A stretch of 64,000 nucleotides of DNA from JANQQN01 sp964519665 (GCA_964519665.1 CAZFIV010000023.1:1-64000), one strand, 5' to 3'; counted from the first letter of the stretch, positions 1-9,531 are shown. Program-made: numbers and translations. Notes: generated by a model not told the origin, from the letters alone.

Positions 1-132
1 CGGCCCATCTTCCAGCGCCTCGATCCACAGCTACCGGACGACGCACCCACCCCCCCTCAGGAGGGCCTGGAACGCCTGCGAAAAGGAACTCGAAAAGATC
101 GTGGCCGAGGCCCGACTTGCGGCCTGATCTGA
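1..132 (+). CDS. Possible 3' end of a truncated gene (unrecognised)
   Basis: The window opens inside a possible reading frame that runs from base 1 to a TGA at 130-132. Its first part reads PIFQRLDPQLPDDAPT. The same peptide is encoded on the minus strand near 6950-6998, where it is preceded by IW. Conservation of one reading frame in two copies hints that this was once coding. A second frame, closing at TGA 125-127, is also open, so the frame choice is uncertain. No family is recognised. It could equally be non-coding repeat DNA. Confidence 0.25.
   Translation, partial: RPIFQRLDPQLPDDAPTPPQEGLERLRKGTRKDRGRGPTCGLI
2..44 (+). repeat. 43-bp segment, inverted copy at 6955-6997
   Basis: This segment is an exact match over 43 bases to the reverse complement of 6955-6997. 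A second, shorter match follows in the same order: 206-223 here against about 6932-6950 there, with one mismatch. The two parts are about 160 bp apart here and almost adjacent in the other copy. This suggests an old duplicated segment that was rearranged or partly replaced. Confidence 0.7.
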
Positions 133-248
133 CTGTTGGCTAGCACCTGATGACTGCAGGCCCCTGCGGTGGACCGGAGCGCCCAAAGTCCGCTTCTTTG
201 TCACGCTTCGCTCGGAGCAAGTCTCCTAGAGCGGCGTCGGCAGCCGGG

Positions 249-1874
249 CTATGACTCGGGGAGGTCGAACTCGGCCGGAAAGTGCTCGCCTTTGACGCGG
301 TCGTGGCCGAGCTTTCGGCCGAGGTTGAGCAGGACCTCGACCGCATCGTCGCGGGCGTCGAGGGGGCGCATTCGTTGAAGTGCGGACTCATCGAACGTCA
401 CGTCAAGCTCGTCTTTCAACCACGTCGTATCGAGGCGGACGTCGTATCGGGCGTAGGAGATCAGCGGCTGACCGGCCAAATACTCGCCCTGCAGACTTCC
501 GATGGTCGGGTCGATGACCCGGCTGGTGTCGGAATCCGACAGCCACTGCATCATGGTCTCGACCTGTTCCGAAGCCTCGTTGAGCGTCGTGTGGAGGGAA
601 TGGACGGCCGGTTTGACCGACATTCCGCGGAGCTCGTGCTGACCGGGGGACGTGCCGGCCCCGACCGAAACGAGCAGAAGGTTTTCGGCCCCCGTCGACC
701 AGCCCAAGCCGTTGTCGGAGCGGGCGGCGACCAGCAGGGACTGCAAAGCCGGATTGTTGTGGGTGCTGGCACCGGCGTTGATGAAAGTACCAACGTCGGC
801 GGCCTTCGAATGGCTGTTGAGCAACCGGATCTCTTCGGGCGCCAGCGGGTAGGGTGCCGCGGCGCTGGCGTGCAGCACTTCGGTCAGGAGGTATTCGGCG
901 TGACCGGTTCGTCCCGAATCTCCGTCGGTCAGCCAGTAAGGATCACGAGGGTTGTTGCTCAGCGGCCACACGCCGCGGGCATCGAGGCGTTTGGTCACGA
1001 CGAGCAGACCGGTGAGCAGCGTTTCATCGCCGAGTTGGGCGTCCGAAAACACCTCTTTGAGGGCCGTGCACAGCGGACCTGGGTCGTGCTTGGGACGGAA
1101 AAGCGGCGGCGTCCACAACCGACCGAAGATCGACGGCGCCAGGCTGCGGAACCAATCGATGGTTTCGGTCACCGACCGTCCCGTCGCCAGAAGGGCCGCG
1201 ATCACCGCGCCGGTCGATGTTCCGGCCATGAGATCGAAGTAATCGCATAAACGCAACTCGCTGTCGTTATGACGCTTTTGTAGGGCGCGTTCGATGGACT
1301 CCAGTACGCCCAGACTCAGGATGTTGCGGACGCCCCCACCGTCGACGGCAAGAATCCGTTTGGGGCCCGTTCGAGGATCGAGGTGCTCGTCGCGGTTCGT
1401 GGCTCGGCGCGGCGTGATGACCTCCACGTACATCCGGTCGAACTCTTCGCGTTCTATCGGGTAGACTTCGCCGCCCGGATTCTTGACGAGCATTGCGGTC
1501 TCGCTGCCGACCGCGCGTTCCGTTTCGACCTTTTTCTTTCCCGGCTGACTCGCGTCGTCGAGCTCGGTTCGCACTGCGAATTCGTGCCCCGGTGTGTACG
1601 CTTGGATGGTGGCCGTTTTCATGTACCGATGCGGCTGACCCGAGAGCGAGGGCGCGTATGTCTCCTGAAAGGCCTCGTCGTCGATTCCGTAAACTTCACC
1701 GGTCGGAGTTCCGGTTTCATCGAGGGCGACCGCCACCCAGGCGCCGGGCGGCATCTCTTGTAAACCCCAGGATTTATGGAAGCTGATCGCATCCTTCGAT
1801 TCGAAGGCGAGGATCTCACTGCGCTTACGGTAAGTGCGCGCTCGGCTGGGATCGAACTCGATGGGCTCCGTCAT
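249..1874 (-). CDS. Patatin-like phospholipase family protein with duplicated N-terminal PGDYG-like region
   Basis: This is a 541-residue protein. Residues about 15-150 hold two similar modules, each ending in a GEVYxI...EF motif (GEVYGIDDEAF and GEVYPIEREEF). They resemble PGDYG-type domains. The patatin domain starts at about residue 172 with the oxyanion-hole motif DGGGVRN and the nucleophile elbow GTSTG (Ser220). Patatins are Ser-Asp dyad acyl hydrolases acting on lipids. The dyad motif normally reads DGG/DGA before THNNPA, but here it reads NAG (Asn366), so the catalytic Asp appears to be lost. The ATG at 1872-1874 fits. It lies downstream of the bPH2 and DUF3754 genes on the same strand, probably co-transcribed. 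Assignment to the fold is firm; activity is doubtful. Confidence 0.85.
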   Translation of the reverse strand: MTEPIEFDPSRARTYRKRSEILAFESKDAISFHKSWGLQEMPPGAWVAVALDETGTPTGEVYGIDDEAFQETYAPSLSGQPHRYMKTATIQAYTPGHEFAVRTELDDASQPGKKKVETERAVGSETAMLVKNPGGEVYPIEREEFDRMYVEVITPRRATNRDEHLDPRTGPKRILAVDGGGVRNILSLGVLESIERALQKRHNDSELRLCDYFDLMAGTSTGAVIAALLATGRSVTETIDWFRSLAPSIFGRLWTPPLFRPKHDPGPLCTALKEVFSDAQLGDETLLTGLLVVTKRLDARGVWPLSNNPRDPYWLTDGDSGRTGHAEYLLTEVLHASAAAPYPLAPEEIRLLNSHSKAADVGTFINAGASTHNNPALQSLLVAARSDNGLGWSTGAENLLLVSVGAGTSPGQHELRGMSVKPAVHSLHTTLNEASEQVETMMQWLSDSDTSRVIDPTIGSLQGEYLAGQPLISYARYDVRLDTTWLKDELDVTFDESALQRMRPLDARDDAVEVLLNLGRKLGHDRVKGEHFPAEFDLPES

Positions 1875-1941
1875 GGATGCGAAGGCTACTTGACCACGAG
1901 CACCACGTCGACTTCCCGGCCGCTTCGAGTCGGGGATGAGG

Positions 1942-2478
1942 CTACTCGTACGGAGTGCCTTCCATATCGTGGTGAAAGACCCGCTTCTTGTCGCGGGCGA
2001 ACTCCACGTGCTTACGAATGAGCTCCCGGACGCGGTCGGGCTTCGTGATGCCTTTAATGACGAGGTTGGGTGCGGTCGCGTCCGTCGAGAGCACTCTGAT
2101 ATGACCGCGGTTCGCCAACCGCAGCCAAAACGGCTTGATCACCGACCAGTCCTTGACCCGATAAAGCTCAATCTCTTCGGAATCACGAGAGAAAATGCCC
2201 TCTTCAACGATGAGCCGCTGGTCGGTGAGTCGGTAGTGGGTGCTGCGCACGAGTTGATAGCGGATCGCGACCGTCACCACGATGGCGAGCACGCCGATGG
2301 CGGGATAGTACCAGTAGCCACCCATGTTTTGGGTGGCGACGACCATCCACGCCGTGAGACCAGCCAGCAAAAGAGCCAGCAGACCGCATACTAGGTAAAA
2401 CCCGAAGGCCATCCACTGCGAGGGGTGCCCTTCCCAGAGGTCGGTCTCAGGAGTGTCGTGCTTGTGTTCGTTGGCCAT
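1942..2478 (-). CDS. bPH2 (bacterial PH) domain membrane protein
   Basis: This 178-residue protein has two hydrophobic segments at about 25-45 and 50-70. They are followed by a bacterial PH domain containing the typical YRLTDQRLIVEEGI entry and a basic tail. Family members with this layout are inner-membrane proteins whose soluble domain faces the cytoplasm; the ligand is usually unknown. It sits between the DUF3754 gene (72 bp upstream) and the patatin gene (67 bp downstream), all on the minus strand, so a shared transcript is likely. The substrate or partner cannot be read from the sequence. Confidence 0.8.
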   Translation of the reverse strand: MANEHKHDTPETDLWEGHPSQWMAFGFYLVCGLLALLLAGLTAWMVVATQNMGGYWYYPAIGVLAIVVTVAIRYQLVRSTHYRLTDQRLIVEEGIFSRDSEEIELYRVKDWSVIKPFWLRLANRGHIRVLSTDATAPNLVIKGITKPDRVRELIRKHVEFARDKKRVFHHDMEGTPYE

Positions 2479-2550
2479 TGGGGTTTACCTGCCTTATTCT
2501 AGCTCCGCCCCGGTCTGAGCGGCAACTGCGGGATGAGAGACGGGATCGGA

Positions 2551-4188
2551 TCATTCGACCGCGAGCGATGAGTTGTGTTCGCTCTGGTCCATCAAACGTT
2601 CGCCCAAGGTCTGCCATGTCTTCAAGAGTGACTGGTACACGTCTTCAGGGGGGCGCGCACGGTATCTCGGCTCGTCCCCCTCGGCGCCGTCGATGCGCTC
2701 GAGGAGCCCGAGCGGCGACTCTCCGTCGACCGCCTTGCGAAGGGCGTCGTCCACCTCGAAGTCGACGTCCAGGCCCGCAAAGTGCTTACGGACGAACGCC
2801 TCGATGCTCTCGTCGGTCTGCTGGGCCGTCAGGGGCTCTCTCTCGTTGAGAAGGACGCCGTAGACGAGCGCGACCTCTTTGAAGTCCTGTTCTTCACCCG
2901 CGTCCACCAGGTACTGAAGGACGCCGACGTCGTTATCGCGGGTCTTGTGGTACAGCTCTTGGGTCATGCGGGCCATGCGCATCTTCCGGGCGCGAAGATA
3001 CTGCCCTACAATTTTGCTGACGTAGGTTAGGAGCACCACCGCCAGCAGAACGGAAGCCCGGCCGCCGCCGAGGGCTCGCCAGAGCGCGGGCGCGGCGGCA
3101 AATGCCGTGATGGTCAGCAGAACGGCGTCGAGCGTCCGCATCTGGGGCGTGTTTTCGGGAAACACGATCTCGCTGTCGGCCAGCGGAATGTCCCGGAAGA
3201 TCTTGATATGCAACCGGCGGCGGTTCTCGTTTTCTTCGTCTTTCTTCGCAAAGCCGAGGCGCTCCAGCCACTTTGACCGCAATTTGTGCAGGCGGAACAC
3301 CACCACCACCTCTCGATAGGCGGGTTCCTGCAGACGGCTTTGCCTGAACAGACCGGATAGCGGAAGATTCTCGAGGCCGAGCCGGCGAACCCATCGTCGA
3401 CGCCACGCATCGGGCGCGCGGGGATCGAGCTTGAGTCCCTTGGCTCCCGCTTTCTTAGGGCCCTCGAGGATGCGCTCGACGACGAGCACAATCGGATAGG
3501 CGACCACTCGGAGGATGCGAGTGAGCCAAATGTCGATCTTCGCCGCGATGAATCTACCCTCTGATTGGAGGGGAGACATCCCGCGGTGAAATACGAATGC
3601 CCGCTCGGCGAACGCGTCGGGGAACTCGATGAAGTCTCGGAGGGAGCCTTTGATGCCGAGTTCTCGGCGCAGTGCGGCGCCTTCCGTGGAGTCTGCGAAG
3701 TCGAGAAAGCCTCGGATCGGCTTTTCGTCGAGGCGCTCCCATCGGACCTTGATCGGCACGTCGAGGACGAAACGCTGGTCGATCGCCTTGCGGTATAGGT
3801 CGTCCGACAGGGGGACGAAGTTTCCTCGGATCAAGGCTTTGAGGAGGTTCGAGAAGAAGCCTCGCTCGCGCTTTTGAAGCTCTTCTTCGGTGGCGGCGGT
3901 CGGCTGGGACGCGGTCGGGTCGAAGTACGAGAAGTCTTCCTTCAGTCCTTCGAGGGTGTTGAACGCGTGCGCGTGAATGATGTGGCCGGCCAGCTGGATG
4001 CAGCCCTCGAAAGCGCGGGGGTCCACGTGGGGGGGCAGGTTTCGACGGAGTGTGTCGACCAGGTCTCGCTTCGTGAAGGGCAGATGGGTTCCCGGAGGGA
4101 CGGCGACCCAATCGTCCCGACTCCATTCTTTGCTCTCGGGAGGCTCGGCTCCCCGAGCGACAAGACCTTCCTCGACCCACTCGACCAC
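2551..4188 (-). CDS. DUF3754 (TMEM143-like) membrane protein
   Basis: This 545-residue protein matches the DUF3754 pattern. A soluble N-terminal half contains the segment FVPLSDDLYRKA. The middle has basic, tyrosine-rich strands ending in REVVVVFRLHK. A pair of hydrophobic helices at about 385-425 follows. The conserved tail contains LYHKTRDNDVGVLQYLVDAG followed by EEQDFKEVALVYGVLL. DUF3754 proteins occur in bacteria, plastids and mitochondria (TMEM143) with no established biochemical role. It is first in a minus-strand group with the bPH2 and patatin genes. An upstream start near 4201 exists only in another frame and was discarded. Confidence 0.75.
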   Translation of the reverse strand: MVEWVEEGLVARGAEPPESKEWSRDDWVAVPPGTHLPFTKRDLVDTLRRNLPPHVDPRAFEGCIQLAGHIIHAHAFNTLEGLKEDFSYFDPTASQPTAATEEELQKRERGFFSNLLKALIRGNFVPLSDDLYRKAIDQRFVLDVPIKVRWERLDEKPIRGFLDFADSTEGAALRRELGIKGSLRDFIEFPDAFAERAFVFHRGMSPLQSEGRFIAAKIDIWLTRILRVVAYPIVLVVERILEGPKKAGAKGLKLDPRAPDAWRRRWVRRLGLENLPLSGLFRQSRLQEPAYREVVVVFRLHKLRSKWLERLGFAKKDEENENRRRLHIKIFRDIPLADSEIVFPENTPQMRTLDAVLLTITAFAAAPALWRALGGGRASVLLAVVLLTYVSKIVGQYLRARKMRMARMTQELYHKTRDNDVGVLQYLVDAGEEQDFKEVALVYGVLLNEREPLTAQQTDESIEAFVRKHFAGLDVDFEVDDALRKAVDGESPLGLLERIDGAEGDEPRYRARPPEDVYQSLLKTWQTLGERLMDQSEHNSSLAVE

Positions 4189-4315
4189 GAGCGGAGATCA
4201 TCCGGCCTCGAGCGGAGGGTCAAGCGGGACGAGGCAGATGAGGTGTGTCCCGTCGCAAACCGGCCTGGGGGGGGCCGAGTTTTCGCGCGGGTTGACCTGG
4301 GTCGCGCACGACAGC

Positions 4316-4330
4316 GGGCTCCGGGAGCCC
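4316..4330 (-). terminator. Candidate hairpin downstream of the SQR gene
   Basis: GGGCTC-CGG-GAGCCC forms a perfect 6-bp stem with a 3-base loop, 20 bases past the end of the sulfide:quinone oxidoreductase gene. There is no clear U-tract, so it may be a weak terminator or chance in GC-rich DNA. Confidence 0.25.
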
Positions 4331-4349
4331 CGGGGCAGGATCAGCGCGA

Positions 4350-5537
<1,188 letters not shown>

Positions 5538-5582
5538 TGAGTTTTATCTCCGTGAGTTATCGTCGCGATGATTCGACTGCTT

Positions 5583-6545
5583 CTATTGAATCGAGGGCGG
5601 ACGTGGCGCGGGTTCGCCGAGGGCCGCTAGATGCTTGAGATTGTCGGGTTGCGCGAGCTCTTCGCCGAACGACTGCGCAAACTTGATGGCGAAGCCGATC
5701 GCCCGCTGCACATCCTTGTTCGAGGTGGCTCGAAAGGCCCCGAAGACGCCGGTTTCGACACAGGCCTCCATGCGGGCGTGGACCAGAGCCGAGCCCGCCT
5801 TGCCGACCATGTCGAGCGTGCCGGGGTCGAGGACGCCCGAATTCATAAGAGCCTTGTATTGAGACGAGTTAAGAAGCTCGCTGAGTTTGGACAGCGCAAC
5901 GGTGACGCTCTCGCCGATCGCCTGTAGATCCGTGCCGCGGTCGGTGAGGCGGCGCATCATGCCGTCGAGCGAGTCAGTGGCAGCGGCGACGAGTTGCGGA
6001 ACACTCTCTGCGATCTCGGCCGCCTCCGGAGCCCTTCGAGCGAGCACTCCGAGCGCCTCGATCGTGCGGGGGTCGGCCAGCGTCGTCAGGGTCGGGGTGA
6101 GGGCGCGGAGCGTGGCGTCGAGGTCGACGCCGTTCTCCTGCGCCTTCTTCATCCACGAGTCGAGGATATCGCCGACGGTAGCGATGGTCGCCGGGAGATC
6201 GGTCGCCATGTCGAGGGAGGTCTCGACGGCGTCGAGTCGATTCAGCAGGCGCTCGACGCGCTGCGCGGTCTCCGGCGCGGTGACCTGTTCCAACAGTCGG
6301 CCGGCCGCCGTGAGGGAGCCATCGACGTCAACGCCTCGCGCCTGTGCGGCGCGCATCCAGCTGTCGACCGTGTCGGCGGCGGTCGCGACGAGGGCCGGTC
6401 CCTGTTCGACGGGGGCGGTCAGCTGTTCGAGCTTGCGCTCCATCCGCTCCAGACGGTCGAGAATGCGGTCGAGGAACTCGGCCGGGACGACGACGGCGCC
6501 GGTCGAAGGATAAGGAGACGGTTGGGATTCGAAAGAGGTGGCCAT
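5583..6545 (-). CDS. DUF1641 family protein, SQR partner
   Basis: This protein has about 320 residues, with a coiled N-terminal stretch and three similar helical modules (DSWMRAAQARGVDVD, DSWMKKAQENGVDLD, DGMMRRLTDRGTDLQ). It ends in the conserved DUF1641 tail DVQRAIGFAIKFAQSFGEEL. DUF1641 proteins are found beside sulfide:quinone oxidoreductases and related flavoproteins, but their function is not established. I chose the ATG at 6545 because the purine-rich GAGAGGTGG lies 8 bases upstream. A GTG at 6557 is in frame but sits within that ribosome-binding site. It is probably translated first, with SQR second, in one sulfide operon. Confidence 0.8.
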   Translation of the reverse strand: MATSFESQPSPYPSTGAVVVPAEFLDRILDRLERMERKLEQLTAPVEQGPALVATAADTVDSWMRAAQARGVDVDGSLTAAGRLLEQVTAPETAQRVERLLNRLDAVETSLDMATDLPATIATVGDILDSWMKKAQENGVDLDATLRALTPTLTTLADPRTIEALGVLARRAPEAAEIAESVPQLVAAATDSLDGMMRRLTDRGTDLQAIGESVTVALSKLSELLNSSQYKALMNSGVLDPGTLDMVGKAGSALVHARMEACVETGVFGAFRATSNKDVQRAIGFAIKFAQSFGEELAQPDNLKHLAALGEPAPRPPSIQ

Positions 6546-6755
6546 GGCTAAGCCCACCTCTCAGCAGGAACCGTACCATTCGGTAGCGACCCCCTCTCGG
6601 CAAGCTCCGCTCCATATTTTCCCTCAGATCGTCCGCTGTTCCGTTTCCAAGACGTTGCGACTCGTTACAACAGAGGCACATTTTCTTCATGAATGGCCAG
6701 TCGCGAAGTCGTGTGGATGGTCCACGTGATGACGGGGTCGGTGAGCGATTGGGCG

Positions 6756-6931
6756 TAGAGCGCCGATTCACTTGGATCGCACTATTGTCGCTGGTTCTCA
6801 CCCCGTCGGCTCGCCGCGCCGCCTTCGGCTTTCGTCGGTTGCGTATTCCCGATACGCGCCCTCCTCACGCGACGACCCTATGGGCCGATTCCGGCGCGAC
6901 AACAGCACGCTCCAAGTGAATCGGCGCTCTA
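6756..6931. mobile_element. MITE-like element, copy 1 (176 bp, perfect 21-bp terminal inverted repeats)
   Basis: The element starts TAGAGCGCCGATTCAC and ends with its exact complement. The ends are perfect inverted repeats over 21 bases and continue imperfectly for about 15 more. A second copy at 44755-44930 is inverted relative to this one and differs at 4 of 176 positions. The TA at each edge fits a TA target-site duplication, as made by IS630/Tc1-mariner-type transposases. No transposase is encoded inside, so it must move in trans. An internal palindrome (GCGTATtcccGATACGC type) can form a hairpin. Confidence 0.85.
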
Positions 6932-6954
6932 GACTTGCTTCGAGCGAAGTGGGG

Positions 6955-6997
6955 GCGTCGTCCGGTAGCTGTGGATCGAGGCGCTGGAAGATGGGCC
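6955..6997 (-). repeat. 43-bp segment, inverted copy of 2-44
   Basis: This exact reverse-complement copy of 2-44 lies just beside MITE copy 1. On the minus strand the surrounding frame reads IWPIFQRLDPQLPDDAPT, the same peptide as at the window start. No intact gene is present around it (a stop lies near 7016), so this is a fragment. Confidence 0.7.
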
Positions 6998-7034
6998 AGA
7001 TGCGTCCTGCACATCTGGTGTCCCGCCCGCAACA

Positions 7035-8054
7035 CTAGGCGTCGAGCTGGCGGATCACTGCCTCCGCAAACGCGTCGGTGTTCGCGGTACCGCCCAGGTC
7101 GGGCGTGAGGGTCTCCCCAGCATCGATCACGTTTCGAATCGCGGTCTCCAGACGGTTGCCTTCGTCGACGAAACCCAGATCTCGGAGCATCATGCAGCCG
7201 GACAGGGTAAGGGCAGTTGGATTCGCGATCCCCCTGCCGGCGATGTCGGGGGCCGTTCCGTGAATGGCCTCGTAGATGGTGACTTCGTCGCCGTGATTGG
7301 CGCCCGGCGCGAGGCCGAGGCCTCCGATGAGGCCCGCGGTCAGATCGGACAGGATGTCGCCGAACAGATTCGTCGTGACCAGCACGTCGAATGCTTCCGG
7401 CCGAATGACGAGGTTCATGGCCATCGCATCGACGATCCGGTCTTCGAACTGAATGTCAGGATACTGCTCGGCAAGCTCCCGCCCAACCTGCAGGAACAGC
7501 CCGGTCGTCAGCTTGAGGATGTTCGCTTTGTGAACGAGGGTGACCTTGTTGCGCTTGTTTCGTCGGGCGTATTCGAATGCGTAGCGAATGACCCGCTCGG
7601 AGGCGTATCGAGAGATGAACGAGATCGCCTGGGCAGCGTCTTTTCTGGGATCGATGAAGTGCTCGATCCCCGAGTATAGGCCCTGCGTATTTTCTCGGAC
7701 GACCACCAAGTCGACCCCCGAATAGCGGTTCTTCAGGCCATCGAAGGTCCGGACCGGCCGAACGTTGGCGTACAGGTCTAGCTCTTGACGGATTCCGACG
7801 TTGACGCTGCGGTAGCCGCCGCCCACCGGCGTGGTCAGGGGAGCCTTAAGAGCCACCTTGTTCTCTCGGATCGACTCCAGGGTCGCCTTAGGGAACGGCG
7901 TGCTGTGGGTAGCGACCGCCGAGGCTCCCGCCTGTTGCTCGTCCCAGTCGATGGGCACCTTGGTCGCCTCGATCATCGCGACCGCAGCCGTAGTGATCTC
8001 CGGGCCGATGCCATCTCCACGGATCAAAGTAACCCGAACCATCGCGGGGCCCAT
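7035..8054 (-). CDS. icd: NAD-dependent isocitrate dehydrogenase (isocitrate/isopropylmalate dehydrogenase family)
   Basis: This 339-residue protein of the beta-decarboxylating dehydrogenase family would convert isocitrate to 2-oxoglutarate in the TCA cycle. It begins RVTLIRGDGIGPEI. It carries the substrate-binding RQELDLYANVRPVR, the RENTQGLYSGIEH segment, the catalytic Lys in VHKANILKLTTGLF and the metal-binding Asp region TNLFGDILSDL. The cofactor loop EAIHGTAPDIAGRGIANP is of the NAD-preferring type. Its length is that of NAD-IDH, shorter than E. coli Icd. ATGs at 8054 and 8042 are both possible; the later one gives the commoner MVRVTLIRGDG start. Homoisocitrate or isopropylmalate activity cannot be excluded, but sucCD nearby supports a TCA role. 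Confidence 0.87.
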   Translation of the reverse strand: MGPAMVRVTLIRGDGIGPEITTAAVAMIEATKVPIDWDEQQAGASAVATHSTPFPKATLESIRENKVALKAPLTTPVGGGYRSVNVGIRQELDLYANVRPVRTFDGLKNRYSGVDLVVVRENTQGLYSGIEHFIDPRKDAAQAISFISRYASERVIRYAFEYARRNKRNKVTLVHKANILKLTTGLFLQVGRELAEQYPDIQFEDRIVDAMAMNLVIRPEAFDVLVTTNLFGDILSDLTAGLIGGLGLAPGANHGDEVTIYEAIHGTAPDIAGRGIANPTALTLSGCMMLRDLGFVDEGNRLETAIRNVIDAGETLTPDLGGTANTDAFAEAVIRQLDA

Positions 8055-8161
8055 AGCATGTTCCCGCAGGCCTCAGAACGCAAACTGCGGCGATATTCTG
8101 CCAGCCGTTCCACGGCGCGCCATGACGGGTCGACCCAGCGTCTGTTAGGGTCCGCCGCGCC

Positions 8162-9484
8162 GTGCTCAACGGAATCTTCTTTGCTTTGATCCTGACCGCC
8201 ACCGTGTACGGGGCATTCGCAGGCACCATGGGCGACGTCAGCACGGCGTCGATCGACAGCGCCAAGGTCGCCGTCGAGCTTGCGATCAGCCTCATTGGAC
8301 AGATGGCCTTGTGGTTGGGACTGGCCCAGGTGCTTCAGGACGCGGGGCTGATGAAGGTGATCGCTCGGTTCATGCGCCCGGTCCTGAAGTGGGCGTTTCC
8401 GGACATTCCGGATGATCATCCGGCGCTGGGCGCTATCCTTCTCAACGTCGTCGCCAACATGATTGGACTCACCAACGCGGCGACGCCCTTCGGCATCAAA
8501 GCGATGATCGAGCTGAACAAGCTCAACCGAAAGCCGGGGGTTGCCACCAACGCGATGTGCTTGTTTCTGGCGATCAATACGTCGGGGGTCGCCGTCTTGC
8601 CCACCGGCGTGATTGCGATTCGCGCCGCCAATGGGTCGACGAACCCCACGGGCATATTTCTGCCGTCCATCCTGGCAACGATGTGTTCGACCATCGTCGG
8701 CTTCTTGGTGTGCAAACTGCTTCAGAACTGGCGGATTTTCTCGGTTGAGAATGCCCGGATCGACGACGCGGGTGCGCAGACGACCGAACAGGCTCCGGTC
8801 GCGGGCCTCGACAAGGCTCAGGAGGTCGCCGACCTCCAGGGACAGTGGTCGCGAGGTCGAACCATAGGGGCCGGAGTCTTGGCTGCTTTGATTCTCATCG
8901 GCTTTTGGGGCCACGTGAACGGCCAGGCCTCGGCCGGGCTGGGCGCTTTCGATATCGTCAAATCGACGTCGGCGGAGTGGATTCTTCCCATGCTGATGAC
9001 CGCGTTCTTGCTCGTCGGTTTCTCCGGCGGAGTACGCGTGTATGAGTCCGTCGTTTCCGGCGCGAAGCAGGGCTTTCAAGTCGGAGTCATGATCATCCCA
9101 TTCCTGGTGGCCATTCTGGTCGCGATCGGGATGTTCCGGGCCTCCGGAGCGATGGACGTCCTGGTTGACAATCTGTCGGTCGTGACGGTGCCGCTCGGCA
9201 TTCCGGCCGAGGTGTTGCCGATGGGCTTGATTCGACCTTTGTCGGGCAGCGGCGCCTTCGCGGTGCTCCTCGAGACGCTGCACACCTACGGACCGGACTC
9301 CTTCATCGGGTTCGCGGTCAGCACGATGTCGGGGTCGACCGAGACGACTTTCTACGTGCTCGCGGTGTATTTCGGCGCGGTCGGGGTTCGGGCAACCCGG
9401 CATACCGTGTTTGCGTGTTTGGCGGCGGACCTCACGGGGCTGGTGACCGCAGTGACCCTGGCCCGACTCTTCTACAGTCCCTGA
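8162..9484 (+). CDS. Fused SpmA-SpmB (nucleoside-recognition/Gate domain) membrane protein
   Basis: This 440-residue polytopic membrane protein joins an SpmA-like half to an SpmB-like half. The SpmA-like half (about 1-190) has the motif LLNVVANMIGLTNAATPFG; the SpmB-like half spans about 230-440. In Bacillus these are separate spore-maturation proteins (SpmA, SpmB), but homologues and fusions occur widely in non-sporulating bacteria, where their transport substrate is not known. The start is GTG 8162, just inside the divergent gap from icd. The long antisense frame at 8024-9568 is a shadow. The fold is confident; the function is not. Confidence 0.85.
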   Translation: MLNGIFFALILTATVYGAFAGTMGDVSTASIDSAKVAVELAISLIGQMALWLGLAQVLQDAGLMKVIARFMRPVLKWAFPDIPDDHPALGAILLNVVANMIGLTNAATPFGIKAMIELNKLNRKPGVATNAMCLFLAINTSGVAVLPTGVIAIRAANGSTNPTGIFLPSILATMCSTIVGFLVCKLLQNWRIFSVENARIDDAGAQTTEQAPVAGLDKAQEVADLQGQWSRGRTIGAGVLAALILIGFWGHVNGQASAGLGAFDIVKSTSAEWILPMLMTAFLLVGFSGGVRVYESVVSGAKQGFQVGVMIIPFLVAILVAIGMFRASGAMDVLVDNLSVVTVPLGIPAEVLPMGLIRPLSGSGAFAVLLETLHTYGPDSFIGFAVSTMSGSTETTFYVLAVYFGAVGVRATRHTVFACLAADLTGLVTAVTLARLFYSP

Positions 9485-9531
9485 CCGTGATGATATCAGG
9501 GCTTTCTCTGGGGTGAGCGCCCGGTACTCTC

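Larger units (their letters stand above)
6546..7034. other. Gene-free stretch holding a MITE and a duplicated remnant
   Basis: No convincing gene lies here. From left to right it contains the upstream region of the DUF1641 gene, the 176-bp inverted-repeat element (6756-6931) and, directly abutting it, a minus-strand remnant that repeats the first bases of the window (about 6932-6998). The stretch 6558-6755 probably holds the promoter of the DUF1641-SQR operon, but no clear promoter boxes are seen. Confidence 0.6.

Noticed and set aside
6560..6690. Minus-strand ORF starting MKKMCLCCNES upstream of the DUF1641 gene
   Set aside because: The CxxC-like start is attractive, but the frame has no stop until deep inside DUF1641 and becomes Arg-rich there. 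It is more likely leader sequence.
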